Assembly: GCA_018388625.1 (NCBI GenBank)
Contig: CP074402.1
Location: 5,766,001-5,830,000, forward strand
Source of the DNA: Nocardiopsis eucommiae
GTDB lineage: Bacteria; Actinomycetota; Actinomycetes; Streptosporangiales; Streptosporangiaceae
Reading direction: 5' to 3'
Length of the DNA: 64,000 bases
In this document: positions 19,848-28,518 of the stretch, piece after piece
Position numbering within the stretch: position 1 is the first letter of the stretch
Layout of the letters: the number at the start of each line of letters is the position of its first letter
Program-made: the position numbers and the translations under genes
The notes under the pieces: model-generated
Seen by the model: the letters and a program-made list of their open reading frames with translations, nothing else
What the model was told of the DNA's origin: nothing
Databases searched by the model: none

Positions 19848-20675
19848 TCACCTGTCTCGCGTGGGTCCCCCGGCTCGTCCGAGGCGCCCGATCCCCGCAA
19901 ACCACCTGAGGCTTCTGGGCCACCCGGAGCCCGTGGGCCCCCGGCTCGCGTGCGTCACCCGCCCCGTGGAGCTCACCTGCCCCCGTGGGTCTCCCGACTC
20001 TCGCGAGGCACCGGAGTCCGCGACCACGCGGCCGTCGCGCACCTCCACCCGGCGGGGCAGGGAGTCTGCCAGCTCCCGGTCGTGGGTGATGACCACGACG
20101 GTCACCCCGTCCTCGTTCAGCTCCCGGAGCACCCGCATCACGGCCTCACCCGAGGCGGTGTCCAGTGCCCCGGTGGGTTCGTCGGCCAGCAGCAGCGGTG
20201 GAGAACCCACCACGGCCCGCGCGATCGCCACCCTCTGCTTCTGCCCGCCGGAGAGCTCGTGCGGACGGTGGTGGGCCCGGTCCGCCAGCCCGACCCGTTC
20301 CAGGGCCCTACGGGCCCGCCGTACCCGGGTCCGGGCGGGCACACCGGCGTACAGCAGCCCGTCGGCCACGTTGTCCACGGCGTACACGTTGGGCGCCAGG
20401 TGGAACTGCTGGAAGACGAACCCGATCGTCCGCGCCCGGAGCGCGGCGAGCTGGTCGTCACCGAGCTCCCCGACGTCGTAACCGAACACGCGCACGCTCC
20501 CGGAGGTCGGGGCGTCCAGGGTGCCGAGCAGGTTGAGCAGCGTGGACTTCCCCGACCCCGAGGGGCCGACGATCGCGAGCATCTCCCCGCGCTCCACGCG
20601 CAGGTCCACCTCGTCCAGCGCGCGTACCCCGCCCGGATAGTGGCGGCTCACCCCGGTGAACTCCACGGCGGTCAT
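19848..20675 (-). CDS. MacB/LolD-type ABC transporter ATP-binding protein
   Basis: A 275-residue ATPase with Walker A GPSGSGKST, the Q-loop, signature LSGGQKQRVAIARA, Walker B LLLADEPTGALD and the H-loop THD. It belongs to the LolD/MacB class that pairs with FtsX-type permeases. About 45 extra C-terminal residues, poor in recognisable structure, follow the domain. The ATG at 20675 overlaps the adaptor stop as ATGA, so translation is coupled. Confidence 0.93.
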   Translation of the reverse strand: MTAVEFTGVSRHYPGGVRALDEVDLRVERGEMLAIVGPSGSGKSTLLNLLGTLDAPTSGSVRVFGYDVGELGDDQLAALRARTIGFVFQQFHLAPNVYAVDNVADGLLYAGVPARTRVRRARRALERVGLADRAHHRPHELSGGQKQRVAIARAVVGSPPLLLADEPTGALDTASGEAVMRVLRELNEDGVTVVVITHDRELADSLPRRVEVRDGRVVADSGASRESGDPRGQVSSTGRVTHASRGPTGSGWPRSLRWFAGIGRLGRAGGPTRDR

Positions 20676-21817
20676 TCGGGGACCACCACCTCGGTACCGG
20701 CGTCGACGCCGTCACCGGTCACCTCCACCAGCCCGTCGGAGAACCAGCCGGTCTCCACCGGCACGTCCCGCACCGTTCCGTCGCCGTCCACCACGGACAG
20801 CCCGTAGCCGCCGCCGGAGAGGGCGATCAGCGCCCCCACGGGAGCGGCGAGCACGTCCTCACGCGACTCGCCCTGCGCGAGGACCTTGACCGGCGCCTGG
20901 TCCAGGAAGCCCTCGGCCCCCTCGGCGTCCGCGTCCAGGGAGACCAGCACCTCCACAGTGGGCGAACCCCCGCCGCCACCGCCGGGCTCGTCCTCCTCCA
21001 CCTGGGCCACGTCGCCCACGGACTCCACCTCTCCGGTGACCGTCTGGCCGTCCGGCATCTCCACGGTGACCTCGTCGCCCTCGTCGACGAGGTCGCGGTC
21101 GCCCACCTTCAGGTCCACCCGGACCACGCGTCGGGTGGACGCGGTGGTGACCAGCGGCGTCGCGGGGCCCACGTTCTCGCCCACCGCGGCCTCGTGTCCG
21201 GTCACCCGGACGGGGCCGGAGGTGTACCAGATCTGGTGCGGCTCGACCGTGCCCGTGACCTCCATGCCGTCGGTGTCCCGCTGCCAGCGCTTCACCGCCT
21301 CGGCGGTGAGCCAGGTGTACTCGTCGTCCACGGTGAAGCCGCCGTACCCGAGCTCGGAGAGCGCCTGCTCGAACTGGCGCACGTCCGGCCCCTTGGAGCC
21401 CGGCTCCAGGGTCCGGTAGGCGGGTGTGTCGCCCCGCAGCAGGACCACGGGGCGGCCGTCGATCTCCCAGACCCGCTGCCCGGCGGAGCGTTCGGCGCCC
21501 TCCTCGGGGAGCCAGGTGAGCACGCCGTCGGAGCGCGCGAAGAACGAGCCGCCGCCCGCGTACCCGAGGACGCCGTCCAACCGTTCCTCCCGCAGGAGGG
21601 TGGTGCGTTCGACCGAGGCGGTGGCGCCGGGGGCGGTGGTCTCCTCCTCCTTGGCTCCCTGGGGCCAGCCCCAGACCGTCACCGCCGCTCCCGCGCACAG
21701 GACCGCGAGACTCAGGAGCGCCGCCGCCAGCCACACGAATCCCTTCCCCCGACGGGGCCGAGGCGGCTCCTCGTCACGGGTCTCCTCCTCGGGAAGGAGG
21801 TCGGTGTCCGTGCTCAC
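20672..21817 (-). CDS. Efflux adaptor with peptidoglycan-binding-like domain (HlyD/MacA-like)
   Basis: A basic N-terminus and one membrane helix (FVWLAAALLSLAVLCAGAAVTVWGW) lead into an extracytoplasmic protein of about 380 residues. A peptidoglycan-binding-type segment (GPDVRQFEQALSELGYGGF, then TAEAVKRWQRD) is inserted before HlyD-like beta-barrel regions (VVRVDLKVGDRDLVDEGDEV). It would link the MacB-type permease to the wall or outside. Start GTG 21817 overlaps the lipoprotein stop; its own stop overlaps the ATPase start. Confidence 0.88.
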   Translation of the reverse strand: MSTDTDLLPEEETRDEEPPRPRRGKGFVWLAAALLSLAVLCAGAAVTVWGWPQGAKEEETTAPGATASVERTTLLREERLDGVLGYAGGGSFFARSDGVLTWLPEEGAERSAGQRVWEIDGRPVVLLRGDTPAYRTLEPGSKGPDVRQFEQALSELGYGGFTVDDEYTWLTAEAVKRWQRDTDGMEVTGTVEPHQIWYTSGPVRVTGHEAAVGENVGPATPLVTTASTRRVVRVDLKVGDRDLVDEGDEVTVEMPDGQTVTGEVESVGDVAQVEEDEPGGGGGGSPTVEVLVSLDADAEGAEGFLDQAPVKVLAQGESREDVLAAPVGALIALSGGGYGLSVVDGDGTVRDVPVETGWFSDGLVEVTGDGVDAGTEVVVPE

Positions 21818-22313
21818 GAGTCGCCCTCGACGGATTCGAGTTCGACGCCGCCGCCCTCTTCGGCACCGGTGCAGGTGCTGACCGCCGCCATGTGCTCGTC
21901 GTCGTCGGGCTCGATCGGGATCCCGAGCCCCATTCCGGGTTCGGGGTCCGGGACGTCGACGCCGTTCTCCCGCAGGCACTCGGCGATCCGGAGGTCGATC
22001 TCGAACTGCTCCTCCTCGGAGGGCGCGTTCTCGTCAACGGGGAGGAGCGACTCGCACTCCTCCATGGCCGCCATCATCTCCTCGTCGGGCTCCTCCATGG
22101 TGGGGAGGGAGATCATGCCGCTGTCCGGGTCGGGGTCGGGCATGTCGAAACCGGCGTCGCGCATGCAGGCGGCGTAGTCGAGCATCGCCTCGTCCATGGA
22201 CTTCTCGGGGGCGGCCTCCGGGTCCGCCGCGTCGTCCCCGCCGAGGGCTCCGCAGCCGGTGAGCAGGAGCCCGGCCGCCGCCGCGCCACGGCCGTGAGGG
22301 TCAGTGAGCGCAT
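21814..22313 (-). CDS. Small acidic lipoprotein of the MacB-type operon (frame error near the lipobox)
   Basis: Starting at ATG 22313 (MRSLTLTAVA), a one-base loss near 22285 throws the frame. Repair gives a short signal peptide with lipobox LLLTGC, then an acidic, Met/Glu/Asp-rich mature protein of about 140 residues. The mature part carries two related Cys-containing segments, YAACMRDAGFDMPDPDP and IAECLRENGVDVPDPEP. These look like an internal duplication in which each copy may offer a thiol. It is probably the substrate-sensing or accessory part of the exporter whose genes follow in overlapping order. Confidence 0.75.
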
Positions 22314-22387
22314 GTGGTCCTCCTGGTCCGGGCGCCGGTCGGGCCGACGCCGCTGGGTGGGTGCACGGCACATGTCAGCGGTAGCGC

Positions 22388-22465
22388 GGTTAGCCGGTGG
22401 TTAGGGTCCTGCGGCCCCCGGTCGCCCGGTCGCGGGGGCTTCGCGGGGTTAACCTCGGCCTAACC
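22388..22465. promoter_or_regulatory. Two pairs of 11-bp-spaced direct repeats between exporter operon and response regulator
   Basis: GGTTAG occurs at 22388 and 22399. The inverse TAACC occurs at 22450 and 22461. Each pair has the 11-bp spacing that OmpR-type regulators need, and the pairs are in opposite orientation, one near each divergent promoter. The response regulator at 22528 is the obvious binder. Confidence 0.65.
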
Positions 22466-22527
22466 GGGCGGTGGATAGTGCTGGTCAGTCGGGAACGCCG
22501 ACGATCGGCTCGGGGCGAGGGGAACGC

Positions 22528-23183
22528 ATGCGCATTCTGGTGGTCGAGGACGAGCCCGACCTGGCGGAGACCGTGGCCGAGGGGCTGCGCGGTGAGGGCA
22601 TGGCGGTGGACGTGTGCCACGACGGTGACACCGGACTGGAGATGGCCACCGTGCACGACTACGACGTCGTCGTCCTGGACCGCGACCTGCCGGTGCTGCA
22701 CGGGGACCAGGTGTGCCTGCGGATCGCGGAGGACCCCGGTGTGCAGGCCCGGGTGCTGATGCTCACCGCCGCCGGTGGTCTGGAGGATCGGGTGGACGGG
22801 CTGGACCTGGGCGCCGACGACTACCTGGCCAAGCCCTTCGCGTACCTGGAACTGGTGGCGCGGGTGCGGGCCCTGGGCCGTCGGGCGCGTCCGGCGGCGC
22901 CGCCCACGCTGAGCCGGGCGGGCCTGGTGCTGGACACCACGCGGCGGACGGCGTCCCGTGACGGGCGCGCGCTGTCGCTCTCCCCAAGGAGTTGGGGGTG
23001 TTGGAGGAGCTGCTGCGCGCGGACGGTGCGCCGGTGACCGCGACGCACCTGATCGAGAAGGTGTGGGACGCCCATCTGGACCCGTTCAGCGGGGTGCTGA
23101 AGGTGGTGGTGCACGGGCTGCGCCGCAAGCTCGGTGCGCCCGCGGTGATCGAGACCGTGCCCGGCCACGGTTACCGGATCTGA
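22528..23183 (+). CDS. OmpR-family response regulator (frameshift as read)
   Basis: An N-terminal receiver domain has the acidic pair in VVEDEPD, the phosphoacceptor Asp in VVVLDRDLP, and Lys in DDYLAKPF. A winged-helix trans_reg_C domain follows. The frame breaks at cccc 22982-22985, where five C are needed. Repaired, LSPKELGVLEELLRADG runs on through the recognition helix to VIETVPGHGYRI. Start ATG 22528. It is followed one base later by its kinase and is divergent from the exporter operon, the usual layout for antimicrobial-sensing systems in Gram-positive bacteria. Confidence 0.9.
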
Positions 23184-23184
23184 C

Positions 23185-24459
23185 GTGGCCGCGCCGCACT
23201 CCGCCGTCTCCGGCGTGACGCGTCGATGGCTGGACCGGTTCGCCAGCCTGACCCTGCGGACGAAGCTCGCCCTCGTCTACACGGGGGTCTTCGCCGTCGG
23301 CGGGGCGCTGCTGCTCTCCGCCAACTACGCGATGGTCTCAGCGAGTCTGGAGATGCGGGGGTGGAGCTGTCCACGACGGCGGCGCTGCCCACCAGCGATC
23401 CGGCCGAGACCCTCGTCATTCCGGCTCCGACCGTTCCCGCGCCAACCAGCGAGGGCGGGGAGCCGGGAGAGACCGGGGAGGCGGCCCCGACCACCGACTG
23501 GGTGGCGACCGGGGCCGAACCCCTGGCCGTCCTGGTGGACGACTACCAGGTGGGGGTGTTGTCGGACCTGCTCCTGAACTCGGTGCTGATCCTCCTGGGC
23601 GTGACCCTGTTGGCGGCGTTGGCCGGGTGGGTGATCGCGGGCGGGCCGCTCCGGCGGCTGCACCGGGTGACCGACGCGGCGCGCACCCTGTCCGAGCACG
23701 ACCTGCACAGCAGGTTGGACCTGAGGGGGCCCGACGACGAGTTCCGGGAGCTGGGTGACACGTTCGACGGCATGCTGTCCCGGTTGGAGCGGGCCTTCGA
23801 CTCCCAGCGCCGGTTCGTCTCCAACGCTTCGCACGAGCTGCGCACGCCGTTGTCGGTGCAGCGTGCGGCGCTGGAGGTGCCGTTGGCCCAGGACCGGGTC
23901 CCGGACGATCTGCGGCCGACCTTCCGTCGGGCGCTGGATTCGGTGGCGCGTAGTGAGGCGCTGATCAGCGGGCTGCTGTTGCTCGCCCGGTCCGATCGCG
24001 GGCTGGCGCGGACCGAGGAGGTGGACCTGGCCGAGGTGGCCCACGGTGTGGTGGCCCAGCACGCGGGGGCGGCCGAGGAGGAGGGGTGGACCTGCGGGTG
24101 GACGCGGAGTCCGCTCCGGTGGACGGCGATCCGGTCCTGTTGGAGCACCTGGTGCGCAACCTGGTGGAGAACGCCGTTCGGTACAACGCCACCGACGGGT
24201 GGGTGGAGGTGCGGGTGCGCACGGCGGCGGGGCGCACGGTGCTGAGGGTGACCAACTCCGGGGCGGAGGTGGGTGACGCGGAGGAGCTGTTCGAGCCCTT
24301 CCACCGTGGCGACGCGGCACGGTTGCACCGGGGCCGTCCCGGGAGCGGGCTCGGATTGTCCATCGTCCGGTCGATCTCGACGGCCCATGGCGCCAAGGCC
24401 ACCGCGAGGGCACGTCCGGAGGGGGTCTGGTGGTCACGGTGGGTTTCCCCGAGCTCTGA
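23185..24459 (+). CDS. Sensor histidine kinase partner (three frameshifts as read)
   Basis: From GTG 23185 the protein has a first membrane helix (LALVYTGVFAVGGALLLSA), a short extracytoplasmic loop rich in Pro/Thr/Glu, a second helix (SVLILLGVTLLAALAGWVIAG), HAMP, HisKA with the phosphoacceptor in FVSNASHELRTPLS, and HATPase (RNLVENAVRYN, then GSGLGLSIV). One base is missing in each of three G runs: 23357-23361, 24083-24086 and 24421-24425. The repaired ending is GLVVTVGFPEL. It probably detects the cue that the adjacent exporter handles. Confidence 0.9.
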
Positions 24460-24654
24460 GCCCGGTGGGCCCGTCCACCGCAAGGAGGTCCCGCAGCGCC
24501 GGGTACACCGGTTCCGAGGTGCGACGGCGATGCGGTGACCTGCGGCGGAACGGTCGCGGAGACGCAACTCACCGTGACGAAAATACGCAACGAAAGCCGA
24601 CCCCTGCTGCTGGGGCGCTCCCGGCGGCGGTCGCCGTAACGTTTCTCCACCGGG

Positions 24655-24675
24655 TTATCCACAGGCTGGGGACAA
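24655..24675. repeat. DnaA-box-like imperfect palindrome, copy 2
   Basis: TTATCCACAG followed by CTGGGGACAA forms an imperfect palindrome around a single G. TTATCCACA is the classical DnaA box. It lies in the 380-bp gap 24460-24838, in which I saw no gene. Confidence 0.5.
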
Positions 24676-24838
24676 AAACAGGCCCGGCCACTCGCGCCCA
24701 GACTTCCGACACCTCACTCGCCTGGTGACCAGTGCCGGGCTCCGTGCACAGCACAGGCCCGGGATGGGATCACACCCCGTGGGGAGATGCTGGCGGAGTT
24801 GGTTCGGGGAAATCCGGGGAACACGGGTGCTCGTCCGG

Positions 24839-25809
24839 TCACCGGGCCAGAAGGCCCCATGCGTGCTGGTGGAGGAGTGGTGCGTTCCTCGGGTCGTCTC
24901 CGTGCTCGATCCGCAGGAGGAGGCGGGCGATGACGAACAGTTGTGCGCGTATCCCGTCCGACGTGTCGAGCTGGTCTGCGAAGACCCGATGTACCCGCCT
25001 GGCGGTCTCGGGATGGGTGAGGCTGTGGCAGTACAGGGTGGCCGCGTCGAGTCCGGCCGGGGCACGACCCCACAGTTCCCAGTCCAGAACGCCCAGATTG
25101 GGGCCCATCAGGTTGGCCCAGTGCAGATCCCCGTGAGCGGTGGTCCAGTGGGTGACGGTCGGGTCGACGGTGTCACCGAAGAACACGGCCAGGCGCCGAG
25201 TGACGGTGTCCTGGTCGATGGCGACTCGGTCCGTTTCCTGCTCCGCCAGCCGGTCGAGGGCGCCGCGCAGGTCTGGCCACCAGCCCTCTCCCACATGGGG
25301 GAAGTCCTGGAGGAAAGGCGTTGGCGAACAGACGTCCCCGGGGAGCAGGGTGGAGGCCTCGGCGCGAACCCGTCGAGGCGGGTCGTCCCACTCGGTGACC
25401 TCGATGACCTCGGGCCGGGGGATCCCGGTGAGCGCGTCGGCGTCGGCGTTGCCGGTCCAGGACTTCCCTTGTGCCCACCGGGGGAACTCCGTGGTGACCC
25501 GCACCCACAGGTCTCCGTGGGGGCCGTGGGCGGGTGCGCCGATGGTGCGGTCCCGCCATCCGAACACCGGTTCCCCGGTCGGGGTGAGCCCGAACTCCTC
25601 GGCGGCCTGGGCGAACAGGGTTCGCATGTGGTCACGGTGGCGTTGGTCGGCCAGATCCCGAGCGGTGGTGATGAGTCGACGATATGCCGCAGGTACCGGC
25701 CGGGGTCGGACATGTAGCGACGCCAGTGGTCCACCATCTCCAGTTCGGCCCACGTGGTGCGACGTGCAGACCAGGTCGCGCCCATCCTCGCGCGACCAGG
25801 GCGCCCCAC
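24839..25809 (-). CDS. Aminoglycoside phosphotransferase (APH)-like protein, N-terminal frameshift
   Basis: The catalytic loop and metal site of the APH/choline-kinase fold are clear: TTAHGDLHWANLM (the HGDxxxxN pattern), then GVLDWELWG with the DFG-equivalent Asp. The N-terminal part, from GTG 25809 (VGRPGRARM through MSDPGRYLRHI), is in another frame. The join near 25675-25690 is not in an obvious homopolymer, so this could be a real mutation. Antibiotic resistance should not be assumed, since many relatives phosphorylate sugars or unknown compounds. It is the last gene of the minus-strand island. Confidence 0.65.
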
Positions 25810-25856
25810 AGGGGTCCCTGCGGGTTCACGGACAGGACCCCCTTTTCTGGGCGTGA

Positions 25857-26411
25857 CTACAGCGGGAGCTCCGCGATCGTGAGATCAAGGTCGCGGATCA
25901 TGACCTCGCTCAACTGCCGGAGCTGGATCTCGGTCACCTTCGCTCCGTGGAGCGAGGCCAGCCCGGACAGGTTCGACAGGTCGCTGCCGCGCAGGTCGGC
26001 GCCGGACATCTTAGTGTTCTTGATGTCCACGGCGAAGGTGCAGTCGTCGAAGACCGCATCGCGCAGGTCGCTTCCGATGATCTCGGTTTCCTTGAAGGAG
26101 CAGCCGACGAACGCCACGTCACCGGTGACCTTGACCTGCTCCCAAGTGGAGTAGTCGAACTGGCAGCCCTCGAAGAGCACGTCAGTCATCGAGACGCGCG
26201 CCAGGGACACTCCCATCAGCCGTGAGCCGGTGAACCGGCACCGGCTCAGGGTGGTGTCCACCAGGCGGTGTGAGGTCAAGTCGGGGGAGACGAAGTGGGT
26301 GTTGGTGACCTTCTCTTCCTCCAGCGGGTTGGGGTAGGGCCAAGCGCGCACTGTCGGCTCGTCGTCGCTGGGCAGGAGCACTTTCGCGCCCCGGATCTCG
26401 GCGGTCTGCAC
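25857..26411 (-). CDS. Pentapeptide-repeat protein
   Basis: This 184-residue protein is built largely of A(D/N)LxX-type repeats, e.g. CRFTGSRLMGVSLARVSMTDV, SDLRDAVFDDCTF and GADLRGSDLSNLSGLASLHGA. They predict a right-handed quadrilateral beta helix of roughly six coils. Relatives such as Qnr, McbG and AlbG protect gyrase from inhibitors, but many pentapeptide proteins have no known role. GTG 26411 lies nine bases after the small-peptide stop. Its leader shares the 12-mer CACAGGGGTCCC (plus strand) with the start of the APH-like gene. Confidence 0.85.
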   Translation of the reverse strand: MQTAEIRGAKVLLPSDDEPTVRAWPYPNPLEEEKVTNTHFVSPDLTSHRLVDTTLSRCRFTGSRLMGVSLARVSMTDVLFEGCQFDYSTWEQVKVTGDVAFVGCSFKETEIIGSDLRDAVFDDCTFAVDIKNTKMSGADLRGSDLSNLSGLASLHGAKVTEIQLRQLSEVMIRDLDLTIAELPL

Positions 26412-26420
26412 AGGGGTCCC

Positions 26421-26585
26421 CTACTTCTTCCAGTTGTCCCGCGTCGAGCGGTTGTCCCAGGGGCCTCCGCCGACGTTGTCCCAGGTGTCGCGGTTGTCGA
26501 ACGGTCCCACGGGTGTCGTTGGCTGGAGCCGGTCGATCAGGTCGGCGGCCCGCTCGGATGCTTCAAGTCCGGTCAGAGTCGTCAT
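26421..26585 (-). CDS. Candidate RiPP precursor peptide with repeated aromatic-Asp-Asn motifs
   Basis: This is a 54-codon gene. ATG 26585 has GGGAG eight bases upstream. The first 27 or so residues (MTTLTGLEASERAADLIDRL) form a leader-like helix. The last 26 carry FDNR, WDN, WDNR and RDNW, separated by Gly/Thr/Ser, and end in KK. Aromatic-X-Asn triplets are the crosslinking sites of three-residue cyclophanes made by radical SAM/SPASM maturases. The motif set recalls the family I remember as AmcA, a multiple-cyclophane RiPP, but I cannot check that. A radical SAM start lies in frame just upstream. Processing is inferred. Confidence 0.6.
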   Translation of the reverse strand: MTTLTGLEASERAADLIDRLQPTTPVGPFDNRDTWDNVGGGPWDNRSTRDNWKK

Positions 26586-26755
26586 CGGTCGCACTCCCAT
26601 CTTCTCGCCCAGGGCACGGACGAGTTCTTGTTTGGCGTTGCGGCCCTGTCCGCCTTGGCAGATGCGCTCGTGGACCGGCAGGTAACAGTAGGAGCAGTTG
26701 AGGTTGCACAGCGTGGTGGGTTGCAGGATCACCGAGTGGAAGTGGGGGCTAACAT
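26586..26755 (-). pseudogene. Truncated radical SAM maturase fragment
   Basis: From ATG 26755, which overlaps the upstream stop, adding one base to the ggggg run at 26744-26748 gives MLAPHFHSVILQPTTLCNLN followed by CSYCYLP. This is a typical radical SAM N-terminus with the CxxxCxxC iron-sulfur motif. After VHER the similarity ends. About 25 further residues (QGRNAKQELVRALGEKMGV) run directly into the small-peptide gene. A complete enzyme would need about 350 more residues. It looks like a maturase gene that lost its middle and end by internal deletion next to its precursor gene. Confidence 0.6.
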
Positions 26756-27351
26756 GGCACTCTCTCTAAGGCGGGTCGAGCAGGAGACCACAGGGCGGCA
26801 CTCTGCTGGCGAAGTATCAGGGGCATCGGCGGCGAGTCGGTCTCGGACGTTTGACGGGTGGGGCCCGACGTCTGCCGGGCCCCGGTCCTGTGTTGCTGGG
26901 TCAGGAAGCTGATGGGGTGGGTCAGGTTCTGACCCAGGACGTCGAGGGCGTTGAGGCCCAGGAGGAGGGTGGAGCTGATGGCGGTGGCGGGCCATCCCCA
27001 CCAGGGGCGGGGAGCGCGGTGGCGGCCCCGGAGCGGAACCGGTTCCGGTTCGGGTTCGGCGTGGGAAGCGGCGTCGGCGGCTTCTTGTGCGGCTTGTTCG
27101 CGGTGGTGGCGGGCCACCGTGACCCAGTGCGGGAGGGGACCGTGTTCGAGCATGTACGCCACTCGGGGGTTGCCCTGCATCTGGCGGAGCAGGCGTTCCT
27201 GCCGGTCCTGGTGGGTCTCGGTCCAGGCCGACGCTGATTCCAGGGCCGGGACTCCTGGCCGGGGTGGGCGTGTGTTGGTCCGGGGGAAGCGGTGGCCTCG
27301 GGGTGCAGTCAGGACCGACCGGATCTCCTCCCTGACCTGGGGCCGGTTCAT
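26749..27351 (-). CDS. Hypothetical protein with one membrane helix
   Basis: This is a 200-residue protein of no recognised family. A basic, Pro-rich N-terminus is followed by a helical part (RQERLLRQMQGNPRVAYMLE, then VTVARHHREQAAQEAADAA), a basic cluster, one hydrophobic segment (AISSTLLLGLNALDVLG), and a polar tail ending PALERVPC. ATG 27351 overlaps the HATPase stop as ATGA, and its own stop overlaps the radical SAM start, so it is part of a tightly packed operon. It could be a membrane partner of the HATPase protein. Confidence 0.6.
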   Translation of the reverse strand: MNRPQVREEIRSVLTAPRGHRFPRTNTRPPRPGVPALESASAWTETHQDRQERLLRQMQGNPRVAYMLEHGPLPHWVTVARHHREQAAQEAADAASHAEPEPEPVPLRGRHRAPRPWWGWPATAISSTLLLGLNALDVLGQNLTHPISFLTQQHRTGARQTSGPTRQTSETDSPPMPLILRQQSAALWSPARPALERVPC

Positions 27352-27899
27352 CGGACACCACCACAGGCGTCCCCACCAGTTGTCAGGGTGGGGTGGGTGA
27401 ACTCGGCCCAGATCACGGTGCCCAGCCCGGCACAGAACGGGAAGTCCAACACCGGCCGGAACCCCCAACGGGTGGCTAGGTGGCCGAGTAGGAGCAGGCC
27501 GCGTCCGCGTTCGGCGCGCTCCCAATCCCGCTTCGTGCGCCTGCGCGGGACCTTCGGAACGGTGTCCGTGGTGGAGTTGGTGCGGGTGCCGTCATCGATG
27601 ACCGAGATCCGCGCCGTTCCTGGACGGGGCAGGTCCAGGGTGCGCACCACCCTCCCCTCGGGGTCTTCTCCGGAGCGGGAGTGCTCACAGGCGTTGGCGA
27701 ACATCTCGCTCAGACACAACACCATGTCCTCCCGCGCCTCGACGGGGAGGTTGGTCATGCGGTCGAGGTCGCAGGTGAGGTCGGTGCGGACCTGGCTGGT
27801 GTGGGAGAGGTGCCCGGGGTAGACGCGGCTCTGCCACCGGGACTCGTCGGGTGGGCTGTTCGTGTGGTTGAGGGCAGGGGTGTGCGGCACAATGGCCAT
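27348..27899 (-). CDS. HATPase-fold ATP-binding protein (anti-sigma/RsbW-like)
   Basis: About 183 residues from ATG 27899. The N-box appears in LCLSEMFANACEHSRSG, the G1-type segment in ARISVIDDGT, and a GRGLLLLGHLATRWG lid and G2 region follows. Actinobacteria carry many such single-domain RsbW-like kinases or anti-sigma homologues, often next to WhiJ-type regulators and DUF397 proteins, as in this island. A longer reading from 27980 adds residues that do not look conserved. This is one of two HATPase genes in the operon. Confidence 0.8.
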   Translation of the reverse strand: MAIVPHTPALNHTNSPPDESRWQSRVYPGHLSHTSQVRTDLTCDLDRMTNLPVEAREDMVLCLSEMFANACEHSRSGEDPEGRVVRTLDLPRPGTARISVIDDGTRTNSTTDTVPKVPRRRTKRDWERAERGRGLLLLGHLATRWGFRPVLDFPFCAGLGTVIWAEFTHPTLTTGGDACGGVR

Positions 27900-27997
27900 G
27901 TCGGCAATCGCTTTCTCTAAGCAGGTGGTTGTTGTCGGCCTGCTCTGGGGGTGTTGTCGCACCCGCCAGAGCTTTTTCATGAACTGGCTTCAGGGGC

Positions 27998-28518
27998 TCA
28001 GGCAGCGGGCGGAGGTTCCGGATCGCTCCTGTGAACACCCAGGTGGCGGTGGGCGAGCAGCCTGAGGAGCTCCATGCGGTTGGGTGCGGTGATGCGTTCG
28101 TAGGGGTCGCCGTCGCCGGTCCATCCGAGGGGGCGGCGGGCCACGAAGGTCTCGTTGGGGACCTGGCCTTCGACGGTCATGTTCCAGTGCTTGTGCAGCA
28201 GGGTGCAGAGCACGTGTTCGGGGACCGGCAGCGAATCTGCGTGGAGCTTGTTCAACTTCGGGACCGTCCCCGCTACTGGCCTGTTTCCGGGTACCCGTGT
28301 GGGTGCGGGGTGGTCGTGGATGGCCTGGTCGATCAACCGGACCGCCAGTTCCCCATCGCTCTCCTCCCGCGCGATCCGTAGGGCTTCCAGGACCAGGGGA
28401 GGCGGTTGCGCAGGGTGTGGTTGTGCCAGACGTCCACCTGCGCGGGAGTCAGATGAGTGGGGGCGGTCAGGGCGTCCTCGGCGGTCGCGAGCAGGTCCCT
28501 GGTGTCGATGTCCAGCAT
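27998..28518 (-). CDS. Hypothetical protein (frameshift as read)
   Basis: The N-terminal part (MLDIDTRDLLATAEDALTA) and the remainder (LVLEALRIAREESDGELAV through RLLAHRHLGVHRSDPEPP) lie in different frames. They join if the gggg run at 28396-28399 gains one base, giving about 173 residues. No family is recognised. It is mostly helical with His-rich patches. ATG 28518 overlaps the upstream HATPase stop as TGATG, showing coupling. Confidence 0.6.
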
